NCBI GenBank assembly: GCA_964618785.1
Contig: CAZUCY010000001.1
Location: 62,001-126,000 of the forward strand
Length of the DNA stretch: 64,000 nt
Source of the DNA: FEN-1297 sp964618785
Lineage (GTDB): Bacteria > Bacteroidota > Ignavibacteria > Ignavibacteriales > Ignavibacteriaceae
Reading direction: 5' to 3'
The notes under the pieces were generated by a model. It searched no databases. It was given only the letters and a program-made list of their open reading frames with translations, and was not told where the DNA came from. Below, piece after piece: positions 18,613-27,026 of the stretch. The stretch's first letter is position 1; every line of letters starts with the position of its first letter. The translations under genes and the position numbers were made by a program.

Positions 18613-19635
18613 ATGTATTTACAACACATAAAAGTATTTGTAATTATTAAAATAGCTTTTATCCTTTCTCTGAGTTTTGTTATAAGTACTATTAACGGAC
18701 AGAAAATTCCCGCTCTCAGGTTTAACAAAGATGGGAAATTTAAAATTGTCCAGTTCACGGATGTTCACCTGAAGGAATATAATGAATCTAAAAGAGATAG
18801 CGCTATCATGGTTATGAAAACAATTCTTGAATCAGAAAAGCCCGACCTTGTTGTCTTAACTGGCGATATCGTCACTTCAGATAATGTAAAAGCCGCCTGG
18901 TTAACTGTAATAAAGCCCATGATAGACGCGGGCATCCCTTGGGCAGTAGTGTTCGGAAATCATGACCGCGAGCATAAATTTACGAACAGGCAGATTATGG
19001 AATATTTAGTCACTCTTCCTTACAATCGTTCTCAATTTGGTCCTTCAAATATTTATGGCGTCGGCAATTATGTGCTAAAAATTCGCGGATCAAAAATTAA
19101 CAAAACTAAAGCTTTGCTTTATTGCTTTGACTCCAACGCTTATACGGGTAAAAAAGATAACGATGAGTTGGGATATTACGATTGGATCAATTTCAGTCAA
19201 ATTAAATGGTATCGCGAAATCAGCAGACAATTCACAAAAGAAAATAATGGTAAACCGTTTCCGGCGTTAGCCTTTTTCCATATTCCTGTTCCCGAATATA
19301 GCGTAATAAAAAATTTTCCTACTACCGTCGGTGATAAAGATGAAGATGTTTCTTCTCCTAAAATCAATTCGGGTATGTATGATGCGTTGCTTGAATCTAA
19401 AGATGTAATGGGAGTTTTCGTAGGTCATGATCATAATAACAATTATATCGGGTGTTTTAATAACATTTGTCTTGCTTATGGCTGCAAAACCGGGTTTGAT
19501 GCATACGGCAAATTGGATAAAGGAGCAAGAATAATTGTTTTATATGAAGGGGAGCGTAAATTTGATTCTTGGATTCATACACTAAATCAATCTCAAAAAT
19601 ATTTTATCAGCTATCCGGAGTCGTTTAGGAAGTAG
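18613..19635 (+). CDS. Secreted calcineurin-like metallophosphoesterase
   Basis: A protein of 340 residues with a signal peptide. The five metallophosphoesterase blocks are present: FTDVHL, LTGDIV, FGNHDRE, FFHIPVPEY and FVGHDHNN. These supply the Asp, His and Asn ligands for two metal ions. Members cleave phosphomonoesters or diesters, and in a mannan locus removal of phosphate from the glycan or its fragments is a sensible role (inference). The ATG at 18613 is chosen because GGAGAG at 18603-18608 sits just before it; an upstream TTG at 18601 overlaps that site. It is the first gene of a run that continues through a GH28 relic, GH127 and a HAD-like gene with short spacers. Confidence 0.88.
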   Translation: MYLQHIKVFVIIKIAFILSLSFVISTINGQKIPALRFNKDGKFKIVQFTDVHLKEYNESKRDSAIMVMKTILESEKPDLVVLTGDIVTSDNVKAAWLTVIKPMIDAGIPWAVVFGNHDREHKFTNRQIMEYLVTLPYNRSQFGPSNIYGVGNYVLKIRGSKINKTKALLYCFDSNAYTGKKDNDELGYYDWINFSQIKWYREISRQFTKENNGKPFPALAFFHIPVPEYSVIKNFPTTVGDKDEDVSSPKINSGMYDALLESKDVMGVFVGHDHNNNYIGCFNNICLAYGCKTGFDAYGKLDKGARIIVLYEGERKFDSWIHTLNQSQKYFISYPESFRK

Positions 19636-19665
19636 GATTGATTATCCTGATTAAAACATTAAATA

Positions 19666-19947
19666 ATGTTTGATATGGAAAATAAAGATTTAAAAATAAA
19701 TTATTTTTCACCCTTGATTTTATTAATTGCTTCTATCCTTGCGCAAAACAAAATCTTTTTTATAATATCATTCGGCGCAAAAGAAAAGGGGCAAAATAAT
19801 AACGAATTAGTAATCCAAAAAACAATCAATGCAGTTTCGGCTCATGGCAGGGGAAAAGTGGTTATTTCTGTGGGTAACTTTGCTTCGCGCGTAATCTTTT
19901 TAAAATCAAATATTGAGCTTCAGCTTGATTTAGTCGCGGGTCTTTAA
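19666..19947 (+). pseudogene. GH28 polygalacturonase relic (N-terminal fragment only)
   Basis: A 93-codon frame whose middle reads like the first strands of GH28 enzymes. FGAKEKGQNNN corresponds to FGAKGDGxxxN, VIQKTINAVSAHGRGKVVISVGNF to the usual IQKAI...GGGTVVxPxGxF, and FLKSNIELQLD to FLKSNVxLxLxxG. The intact GH28 at 54417 has the equivalent YGAKGDGK and HLKSNVALYID. The frame stops right after VAGL, before the catalytic beta-helix with its Asp residues, so it cannot be an active hydrolase. The glycines of GAKGDG and GGGT are partly replaced (EKG, GRG), as expected of decay. It sits in the operon between the phosphoesterase and GH127 with roughly 30-base gaps on both sides. Confidence 0.75.
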
Positions 19948-19979
19948 AGATTAAACCGATTATTAATGAAAGAATACAA

Positions 19980-21902
19980 ATGAAAATTGAAAAAATTATA
20001 TCTATTCTTTTATTCTTTTATTCTGCCTTCAATCTGTCAGCTCAGCCAAAGAATACTCTGGAAACGGGAAATGTGAAAGAAAATCCTGCCATATCATTCC
20101 CGGTCATTCAAGATAAGTTTTTATTAAATAATGACGGAACCACCCGTCTGCAGGGATATTTGGGAAATAAAATTGATCTTTGCATAACAAATCGTATTAA
20201 AGCTCAAAATGAGGATTACCTTGTAGAGCCTTTCCGGCATCGGGAAGAAATAAAAAATTGGCAGACGGAGTTTTGGGGAAAATGGATCTGTTCAGCTGCC
20301 GGAGCATACAGATATACGCACGATCCCGAACTTCTAAAAATAATTAAGAATTCTGCCCTCTCTTTAATGAACGCCCAGACCAATGACGGCTATATAGGCA
20401 ATTATGCCGATAGCTCTCATCTGGAAGGCTGGGATATATGGGGTAGAAAATATACACTGCTCGGTTTGTTGAATTGTTACGATGTCTGCAATGATAAAAA
20501 TATTTTGCATGCTGCTGTCCGTTTAGCCGACCATCTCCTTAGTGAAGTTGGCACGGGCAAAAGAAATATTGTTAAGACCGGAAGTTACCGCGGAATGGCG
20601 AGCTGCTCCGTGCTTGAACCGGTTGTTTTGTTATATAGACAAACCGGAGAAAAACGTTTTCTTAATTTCGCTGAATATATCGTTAGCATGTGGGAATCTC
20701 CCGGTGGTCCGCAGTTGATAAGTAAGGCGCTTGCCGGAATCGATGTTGCTGAACGGTTCCCTCATCCGCCTTCATGGAATTCTTGGGAGAACGGACAGAA
20801 AGCCTATGAAATGATGTCTTGCTACGACGGTCTGCTTGAATTGTACCGCGTAACTGGCAATCCTTCATATCTGGAAGCCGTTGAGAAAACTGTAGAAAAT
20901 ATTATCCGGACTGAAATAAATATCGCCGGTTCTGGTGCTTCGCTTGAATGTTGGTTTCACGGACGGCAGAATCAGATTTTTCCTTCATATTGTATGATGG
21001 AAACATGTGTAACAATGACGTGGATGAAGCTTTGTAATAATCTTCTCAGGTTAACCGGCAAACCAATTTATGCCGACCAGATTGAAAAGAGTGCTTATAA
21101 TGCGCTGCTTGCTTCAATGAAGCCTGACGGTTCAACTTTTGCCAAATATACTCCGCTTGAGGGTTTTAAAAATATCGATGAAGGTCAATGTGGAATGAAC
21201 ATCAACTGCTGCGTAGCAAATGGACCCAGGGCATTAGTAATGTTACCCGGTTTTGCAGTAATGAAAAATGACAATGGAATTGTTGTAAACCTGTATTGTC
21301 AGTCTGAAACAAGGATTCCGGTTGATCGGAATAATCTTGTAACATTGCGGCAAATTACAGATTACCCCGTTTCGGATTCAATTACTATTGAACTCTCAGT
21401 TCAAAAAGATGTAGTATTCTCTCTTGCTTTGCGCATTCCCGCCTGGTCAATTGTAAATACTTTGTCAATTAACGGTGAACCGTTGAATAATATTGATGCC
21501 GGTAAATACAAGGTAATTAGAAGAAAGTGGAAAAATGGAGACATAATTAATCTTAAGTTGGATATGCATTGCCGGATTGAAAAACTTGATCATCACTATG
21601 CTTTAGTGCGCGGTCCCATTGTCTTTGCTCGTGATTCGCGTGCCGGTGATGGATACGTTGATGAAACTTCCGAAACTCAATTGACGGACGGCCCTATTGT
21701 ATTAGTAACTGATGATGCAAAACCGCAAAATGTGTGGATGTCTTTTATTGCTCCGTTAACATTAGGAAGCGATAGAGAGAATAAAGATAAAAATAAGTTA
21801 ATTCATTTTTATGATTTCGCTTCTGCGGGAAATTCTTGGTGCAATTCCGATCGTTATAAAGTATGGCAGACGGAAACCATTGATGTTAGAAAGGAACATT
21901 AA
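19980..21902 (+). CDS. Secreted GH127-family beta-L-arabinofuranosidase-like enzyme
   Basis: A protein of 640 residues: signal peptide (ending NLSAQP), an (alpha/alpha)6 barrel and C-terminal beta-sandwiches. The metal-thiolate active site of GH127 is visible. CMMETC gives Glu341 and Cys343, and NINCCVANGPR gives Cys410 and Cys411; the Cys of the CC pair is the nucleophile in characterised members. QTNDGYIGNY and LEGWDIWGRKYTLLGLL are other family marks. GH127/GH146 enzymes remove beta-L-arabinofuranose; some distant relatives have other sugars as substrates. It is the third gene of the phosphoesterase run, starting 32 bases after the GH28 relic. Confidence 0.85.
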   Translation: MKIEKIISILLFFYSAFNLSAQPKNTLETGNVKENPAISFPVIQDKFLLNNDGTTRLQGYLGNKIDLCITNRIKAQNEDYLVEPFRHREEIKNWQTEFWGKWICSAAGAYRYTHDPELLKIIKNSALSLMNAQTNDGYIGNYADSSHLEGWDIWGRKYTLLGLLNCYDVCNDKNILHAAVRLADHLLSEVGTGKRNIVKTGSYRGMASCSVLEPVVLLYRQTGEKRFLNFAEYIVSMWESPGGPQLISKALAGIDVAERFPHPPSWNSWENGQKAYEMMSCYDGLLELYRVTGNPSYLEAVEKTVENIIRTEINIAGSGASLECWFHGRQNQIFPSYCMMETCVTMTWMKLCNNLLRLTGKPIYADQIEKSAYNALLASMKPDGSTFAKYTPLEGFKNIDEGQCGMNINCCVANGPRALVMLPGFAVMKNDNGIVVNLYCQSETRIPVDRNNLVTLRQITDYPVSDSITIELSVQKDVVFSLALRIPAWSIVNTLSINGEPLNNIDAGKYKVIRRKWKNGDIINLKLDMHCRIEKLDHHYALVRGPIVFARDSRAGDGYVDETSETQLTDGPIVLVTDDAKPQNVWMSFIAPLTLGSDRENKDKNKLIHFYDFASAGNSWCNSDRYKVWQTETIDVRKEH

Positions 21903-22026
21903 CTACTGCTAAATTAAATCTTTGCGCTCTCCTTGCCTCTGTAAGAGAAAAATGTCCCTTGCAAAGATGAAAAGTCCGCAGAGAATAATGAAGAATAAAT
22001 TACCTTGAAAATATATGAAGTTCTAA

Positions 22027-23388
22027 ATGAACAATAAAAGTTTTATCAAATCATTCATAATCATTTTCCTTTTTATATGTTTTTGTTTGGCGGCGCAAAC
22101 TGACAATGCAGTCAAACCTCAAAGTGAAAACTGGGCGCCCAATACGAAAAATGCCGTTGATAATCTGATTATGGAAAACGCCGGCAAGAAAGGCGCTTAT
22201 GCAGTATTTAATTGGGAAAATACTTCAATATATGCCGACGTTCAGGATAATTTGTTTATCTATCAGATCGATCAACTCGCTTTTAAAATGACGCCGGAAG
22301 AGTTCAAATATTCTTTTTTACATTATACCGATACGGGATATAAATATAATCTTCAAATATCCTCGGAAAATTTTTCTCCTAAATATAGAAATGTTAACGG
22401 TAAGTCTATAAACATTAGCTTAATTGCTGAAGACTGTTATGACGATTATAAATTCTTTTACGAAAACTACCGGGGAATGAATCCGAATTCTGCTGGAAAT
22501 ATCTCTCTCGAAAAATTAAGAGAGACGAATCAATTCAGGGACTTTAATGCAAAGATGTGGTTTACGTACGCCGCTCTTGAAAATACCTTTTCGCCTAATG
22601 TTGCTAATACCTGGATTATGTACGTGAGTTATCCCGGCTTTTCTTCTTTGGAAGTCAGGAACATGGTTAGGAAAGCTGTTAATATTGGTATTAAAAGGAA
22701 TAATAAAAAAGTTTATTTTGACAGTCCGGTGGAATTGCCCGGCAAAACCGGTGTTGTAAGTAATTCGGCTATAGGCAATTATTTTGTAAATAAAATTCGC
22801 CCTATCCCTGAAATCGGCTTGTTGTTTAAAAAATTGGAAAGAAATAAAATTCCCGTTTATATTAGTACTTCATCTATGCAGGATATAATTGAAGCTGTCG
22901 CAACCTATCCGGCTTTTGGATACAATCTTCAGGGAAATAGAGTTTTAGGATTAAGACTTAAGAAAGATAACTCAGGTAAATTCATTTCACTTTGCAATAC
23001 TTCTGACGGATATGCGATAAACAGCATGGAAGGAAAGGCTTATAACATCAATATTATTCTTGTGAACAGGTACAATGCGAACCCTATCATGATAGCTGGC
23101 AGTAGCCAGGGAGATTATTATATGATCGCTCAGTTTTCCGGGTTAAATGGTGTCGCAATGTTAAACAAATATAAGCCTGTTCAGTTGATCCTCGTTATTA
23201 ACCGTTTGAAGGGCAAAATGATTGGGGAAATTTGCAAAATTGCCGCCGGGCAGCTCTTCGGAAAAAAAACCGGTTCTTCTGTGGTTGTTCTGCAAGGTCG
23301 CGATGAAAATTCCGGGGCTTGGATACCGACCGAGAAAACTCTGAAATTTGGCTCGTTTGGTCTGGATAAATTAAAACTGCTTCCTTAA
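22027..23388 (+). CDS. Secreted HAD-superfamily phosphatase-like protein with altered catalytic residues
   Basis: A protein of 453 residues with a signal peptide (CLAAQTD). The fold resembles HAD phosphatases of the phosphorylcholine-phosphatase type. YAVFNWENTSIYADV occupies motif I, PVYISTSSMQDIIEAVA looks like motif II, and IAGSSQGDYYMI motif IV. In active enzymes motif I is DxDxT, its first Asp being the nucleophile; here these positions are Asn62 and Glu64. In motif IV the usual Gly-Asp/Asn-Ser becomes Gly358-Ser-Ser, while Asp363 is kept. The enzyme may therefore be inactive, a binding protein, or use another chemistry. It is last in the run begun by the metallophosphoesterase, 124 bases after GH127. 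The family assignment is by motif reading only. Confidence 0.6.
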   Translation: MNNKSFIKSFIIIFLFICFCLAAQTDNAVKPQSENWAPNTKNAVDNLIMENAGKKGAYAVFNWENTSIYADVQDNLFIYQIDQLAFKMTPEEFKYSFLHYTDTGYKYNLQISSENFSPKYRNVNGKSINISLIAEDCYDDYKFFYENYRGMNPNSAGNISLEKLRETNQFRDFNAKMWFTYAALENTFSPNVANTWIMYVSYPGFSSLEVRNMVRKAVNIGIKRNNKKVYFDSPVELPGKTGVVSNSAIGNYFVNKIRPIPEIGLLFKKLERNKIPVYISTSSMQDIIEAVATYPAFGYNLQGNRVLGLRLKKDNSGKFISLCNTSDGYAINSMEGKAYNINIILVNRYNANPIMIAGSSQGDYYMIAQFSGLNGVAMLNKYKPVQLILVINRLKGKMIGEICKIAAGQLFGKKTGSSVVVLQGRDENSGAWIPTEKTLKFGSFGLDKLKLLP

Positions 23389-23415
23389 TCTTTTGTCGGA
23401 TCATTAGCGCAGGAT

Positions 23416-23481
23416 TTTAAACATATACCAATAATTTAAACGTAAAGACAAGTTTTTTTGATCTATGGGATTTAATTTTAT
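23416..23481 (+). promoter_or_regulatory. Shared upstream element plus -7 box, GH2 gene
   Basis: TTTAAACATATACCAATAAT (from 23416) continues with TTAAACGTAAAGACAAG. It carries one internal base fewer than the others. The box TAATTTTAT starts at 23473, 57 bases from the element start. The coding start is about 390 bases further on. Confidence 0.4.
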
Positions 23482-23871
23482 TAAGCTATAAATTGTTTCT
23501 TATGCATATCGCCAATGAAAAAATCTTTTTACCAGTCTTCCTGTTTTTTTACTCCCGTTTCATTGATGTATGTCCGGGAAATCATGTTGATGATTTATAA
23601 TCTCCGGTTTTAAGAATCAATAAAGAAGTGTATAATTCAAGAAAAATAAGTCTCAGCATATCTTTTGGTCCGGAAGGAATATCCTGTTATTTTGATGTAG
23701 GTAATCACTCGAAAAAAAATACAAGGATTTTATAAGCAGGGAGTATATTTATTATTTTTATGACCGGAAGTTAAAATCATATTTTTAGATCGGTGGGAAA
23801 TGAAAGAGAAACGTTATAAAATCGTTTTAATTAATACTTATTAGGTAATTTTAAAATCAGTCGGGAATAAA
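23482..23871. other. Long leader before the GH2 gene
   Basis: If the promoter call at 23416-23481 is right, this is an untranslated leader of nearly 390 bases. No gene is supported; a 44-codon open stretch at 23601-23733 has no start or ribosome site. Confidence 0.35.
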
Positions 23872-26800
23872 ATGAAAGTTATGGCTTGTGATATTATATC
23901 TGGACAAAGTAGAATAAAAAATTCTTTGCATAATCCGGTAATTAAGTTTTTACTTTTTTCCCTCTTGTTTTATTCAATTAATCCTGTCTTTGCCGCAAAC
24001 GAAAAATATATCTATCCGGTTAGAAAGGGAGAATGGGCTAAATCTTTAAACGGCATTTGGAAATTTAAATATATTCCTTCCTTAAATACGGGTAGTGATT
24101 CAATATTCTACCGCCAGGACTTTGATGTATCTCATTGGGATTCTATTGTTGTCCCCGGCGATTGGGATATGCAGGGGTTTGGAGAAATGACTTACGAAAG
24201 CGTTAAAGATGGAACCGGCTTATATATTACCCATTTCAAATTACCCAAAGAATGGAATGAAAGACAAACTTATATTTTATTCGATGGTGCTTCGTTCACT
24301 ATTAAAGTATATGTTAACGGAAAATACGTCGGTTATTGGGCAAGCGCTTATAATCAAGTTCTGTTTGATATTTCAAAATATTTGGAAAAAGATGGTGAAA
24401 ACATTCTTGCTGTTGAAGTTACTTCCGGTGGTAAAGGATCTGACTTCGATTTACACGATGCATGGGCGTTTTACGGGATATTCAGAAATGTAAATTTGTT
24501 CTCTGTTCCGCAGATTCATTTTAAAGATTATACTTTTAACACCGCCCTTGATGAAGAAAAGAATGCGCATGTATCTATTTCGGCTATTATTGAATGTCCT
24601 TATAATATGAAAAATATTAAGCTGATTGGTCAGCTCGTTTCTTCGGAGGGTAAAACGCAAAAGGATTTTTCAATTCTTTTAAAATCTAAAAATGAAAAAA
24701 ATGAAATTTCCGGAACAGTTAACCTGGATATTAAAAGCCCCGAACTATGGACGGCTGAAACTCCTTATCTGTACACTCTTACACTCCGGCTTTTTAATGA
24801 TGAGAAAGAAGAACAATCTATAACCGAAAAAGTCGGCCTGCGGCAGATCACGATAAAAAATGCACAGCTTTTGTTGAATGGTACACCGGTTAAACTGAGA
24901 GGCATTGACATTCACCAGACTTCCCCGGATCTTGGCAATGCCTTTGACGATGAGTATTTGTTTCGTGATTTTGATTTGCTAAAAAAGGCGAATATAAACT
25001 TTGTACGAACTTCGCACTATCCGCCTCATCCGCGTTTTACGGAGATTTGTGACTCTGCTGGTTTTTATGTCATGGAAGAAGTGCCTTTCGGCGGCGGCAA
25101 ATCGCATCTTAGAGATACTTCATATCAAAGCATACTCTATACACGTGCTTATGCTACTTTAAATAGAGATAAAAACCGACCAAGCATAATTGTTTGGAGT
25201 ATAGGAAACGAAAACCAGGTTACTCCATTAACAGAAAATACTGCTAAGTATGTTAAGAGACTGGATTCTTCGCGTCCAATTTGTTTTCCTGAAACGGCAG
25301 TTTACTTCCGCGCAAAACATGATGCTATTCCGGATTTTGTAGATATCTATGCCCCTCATTATCCTGTTCCATCGGAACTGGAAGAATATGAAAAGGAACT
25401 ACACCGACCGATAATTGTTACGGAATATGCACATACGCTGGGCTTGGATTTTGACATGATGCAGAATCTTTGGGATGTTATGTATAAAAGCAAAACAGTG
25501 GCGGGCGGAGGCGTTTGGGATTTTGTCGATCAGGGTATTCTAAAAAAATCAAAATTTCCGGTAGATAAAAACCTTTTTACAAACAATGTTTGGATTGATA
25601 AATATAATTACTACGATGCTGACAGCAATAAAGGTACCGATGGAATTCTTTATGCTAATAGAGTTCCGCAGCCGGATTATTTCGAAGTGCAAAATGTTTA
25701 CGCGCCCGTGCGTGTGAAAATTGATTCGTGCAATGTTACTGCCGGAAAACAATTAATTACCATCCCTGTTGAAAACAGGTATGATTTTACAAATTTGTCC
25801 GAAATTAAAACTGTATGTAGTCTTTACCACAATAATGATTTATTGGAAGAACAAAACCTTAATCTTAATATCGCGCCTCACTCAGTAGATAATATATCGC
25901 TGACGATCAAACTGCCGCAAGAACTCGATAACGATTATTACTTTCTTAAATTCAATTTTTACGATAAAAAAGGTCTTCATATAAAAGAAAATGTTGTGCG
26001 TTTAATGACGGGTAATTCATTTCCCGGCTGGAAAAAAGAGATTACAGAGGGAAGAAGCAATCTAAAAATATCCGGTGACGATAAAAAATTAACTGTTAAA
26101 AGAGATAACCTTTCTTTCGAATTCAATAAAACAAACGGGATGATAAATTTTGCATCACTTCAACAGAACATGAATTTGATTGAAGAAGGTTTATTCTTAC
26201 GGGTCGGAAGAAAAGCTACCATGTCTTCGGAATCATTTTTAACAAGGCGCCCTGAATATGCCAATTACACATGGCCGCCTTATCTTAAAAATCCTGAAAT
26301 CTTATCTGAACAAATTTCCGAATATGAAGATTCAATCAAGATAACTGAAAAACTAAGGTTCAAACGCGAAAATATGGAAGGGCAGTTTGTTGAAGGGACT
26401 ATTACTTTTACTTTGGATGTGCATGGTTGGATTGATGTTGAATACAATTTTAATCCCATTAACTGTACCGGCGCATTTTTAGAAGCCGGAATATGTTTTA
26501 TTATTCCAAAGGAATTGACTCAAATGCGGTGGGCGGGGTTCGGACCCTATCCTTCTTATCCCGATAAAGATATGCTTGATTCATTCGGAATATTCCAGAA
26601 AGCCAGTGAAGATCTTTATTACCAGGGTAATAGAGAGAAAGTAGATTTAGCTTTATTTACAAACAAAACAGGGGACGGTTTGCTTGTCCTAAGCGGGGGC
26701 AATGACATTGCAGTTGAAAATGTTCCCGGGGGTATATTGGTCTGTCACAATGCGCTTGTATCAAGCAGGTTCTGCAAGTTTGTAAAACCGCTTCATGAAA

Positions 26801-26952
26801 TAAGCGCTGCGAACACTAAGGAAATCAAAGGAAAATTTTCTTTACATGCCGTTGATGGGAATGAATGGAATGGATTTATTTATAATGTCTTCGGCAGCCC
26901 ATTGAAAAATGTCGAACCGTTCAAACCGTTTTATCACAGCTATGATCAATAA
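23872..26952 (+). CDS. Secreted GH2 beta-galactosidase-like enzyme (LacZ architecture)
   Basis: A protein of 1026 residues with a signal peptide (about 20-42, ending NPVFAAN). GH2 sugar-binding domain, immunoglobulin-like domain, TIM barrel, second immunoglobulin-like domain and a C-terminal beta-galactosidase small-chain domain follow in order. RGIDIHQTSPD, NFVRTSHYPPHPRF and WSIGNEN (acid/base Glu447) are visible, as is VTEYAHTLG (nucleophile Glu518). The 71-residue spacing is close to that of LacZ. The C-terminal WAGFGPYPSYPDK corresponds to the LacZ WxGxGPxExYxD block. Substrates are terminal beta-galactosides, less likely another beta-linked sugar. The second ATG at 23881 is a possible start. 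It is a single-gene unit facing the minus-strand gene that follows. Confidence 0.9.
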   Translation: MKVMACDIISGQSRIKNSLHNPVIKFLLFSLLFYSINPVFAANEKYIYPVRKGEWAKSLNGIWKFKYIPSLNTGSDSIFYRQDFDVSHWDSIVVPGDWDMQGFGEMTYESVKDGTGLYITHFKLPKEWNERQTYILFDGASFTIKVYVNGKYVGYWASAYNQVLFDISKYLEKDGENILAVEVTSGGKGSDFDLHDAWAFYGIFRNVNLFSVPQIHFKDYTFNTALDEEKNAHVSISAIIECPYNMKNIKLIGQLVSSEGKTQKDFSILLKSKNEKNEISGTVNLDIKSPELWTAETPYLYTLTLRLFNDEKEEQSITEKVGLRQITIKNAQLLLNGTPVKLRGIDIHQTSPDLGNAFDDEYLFRDFDLLKKANINFVRTSHYPPHPRFTEICDSAGFYVMEEVPFGGGKSHLRDTSYQSILYTRAYATLNRDKNRPSIIVWSIGNENQVTPLTENTAKYVKRLDSSRPICFPETAVYFRAKHDAIPDFVDIYAPHYPVPSELEEYEKELHRPIIVTEYAHTLGLDFDMMQNLWDVMYKSKTVAGGGVWDFVDQGILKKSKFPVDKNLFTNNVWIDKYNYYDADSNKGTDGILYANRVPQPDYFEVQNVYAPVRVKIDSCNVTAGKQLITIPVENRYDFTNLSEIKTVCSLYHNNDLLEEQNLNLNIAPHSVDNISLTIKLPQELDNDYYFLKFNFYDKKGLHIKENVVRLMTGNSFPGWKKEITEGRSNLKISGDDKKLTVKRDNLSFEFNKTNGMINFASLQQNMNLIEEGLFLRVGRKATMSSESFLTRRPEYANYTWPPYLKNPEILSEQISEYEDSIKITEKLRFKRENMEGQFVEGTITFTLDVHGWIDVEYNFNPINCTGAFLEAGICFIIPKELTQMRWAGFGPYPSYPDKDMLDSFGIFQKASEDLYYQGNREKVDLALFTNKTGDGLLVLSGGNDIAVENVPGGILVCHNALVSSRFCKFVKPLHEISAANTKEIKGKFSLHAVDGNEWNGFIYNVFGSPLKNVEPFKPFYHSYDQ

Positions 26953-27026
26953 GCGGTAAATATATCTGCTTGCTGTATTTGAATGGATAAAATTTTTATG
27001 TCTAAGTGAAGAAAGAAAGAAGTCTT

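Noticed and set aside
23601..23733. A 44-codon open stretch reading ISLSISFGPEGISCYFDV that looked like a gene relic; similar stretches occur at about 15620-15777, 18345-18434, 33618-33741 and 36732-36811.
   Set aside because: No start, ribosome site or recognisable homologue; open runs of this length are expected by chance across six frames of several hundred bases.
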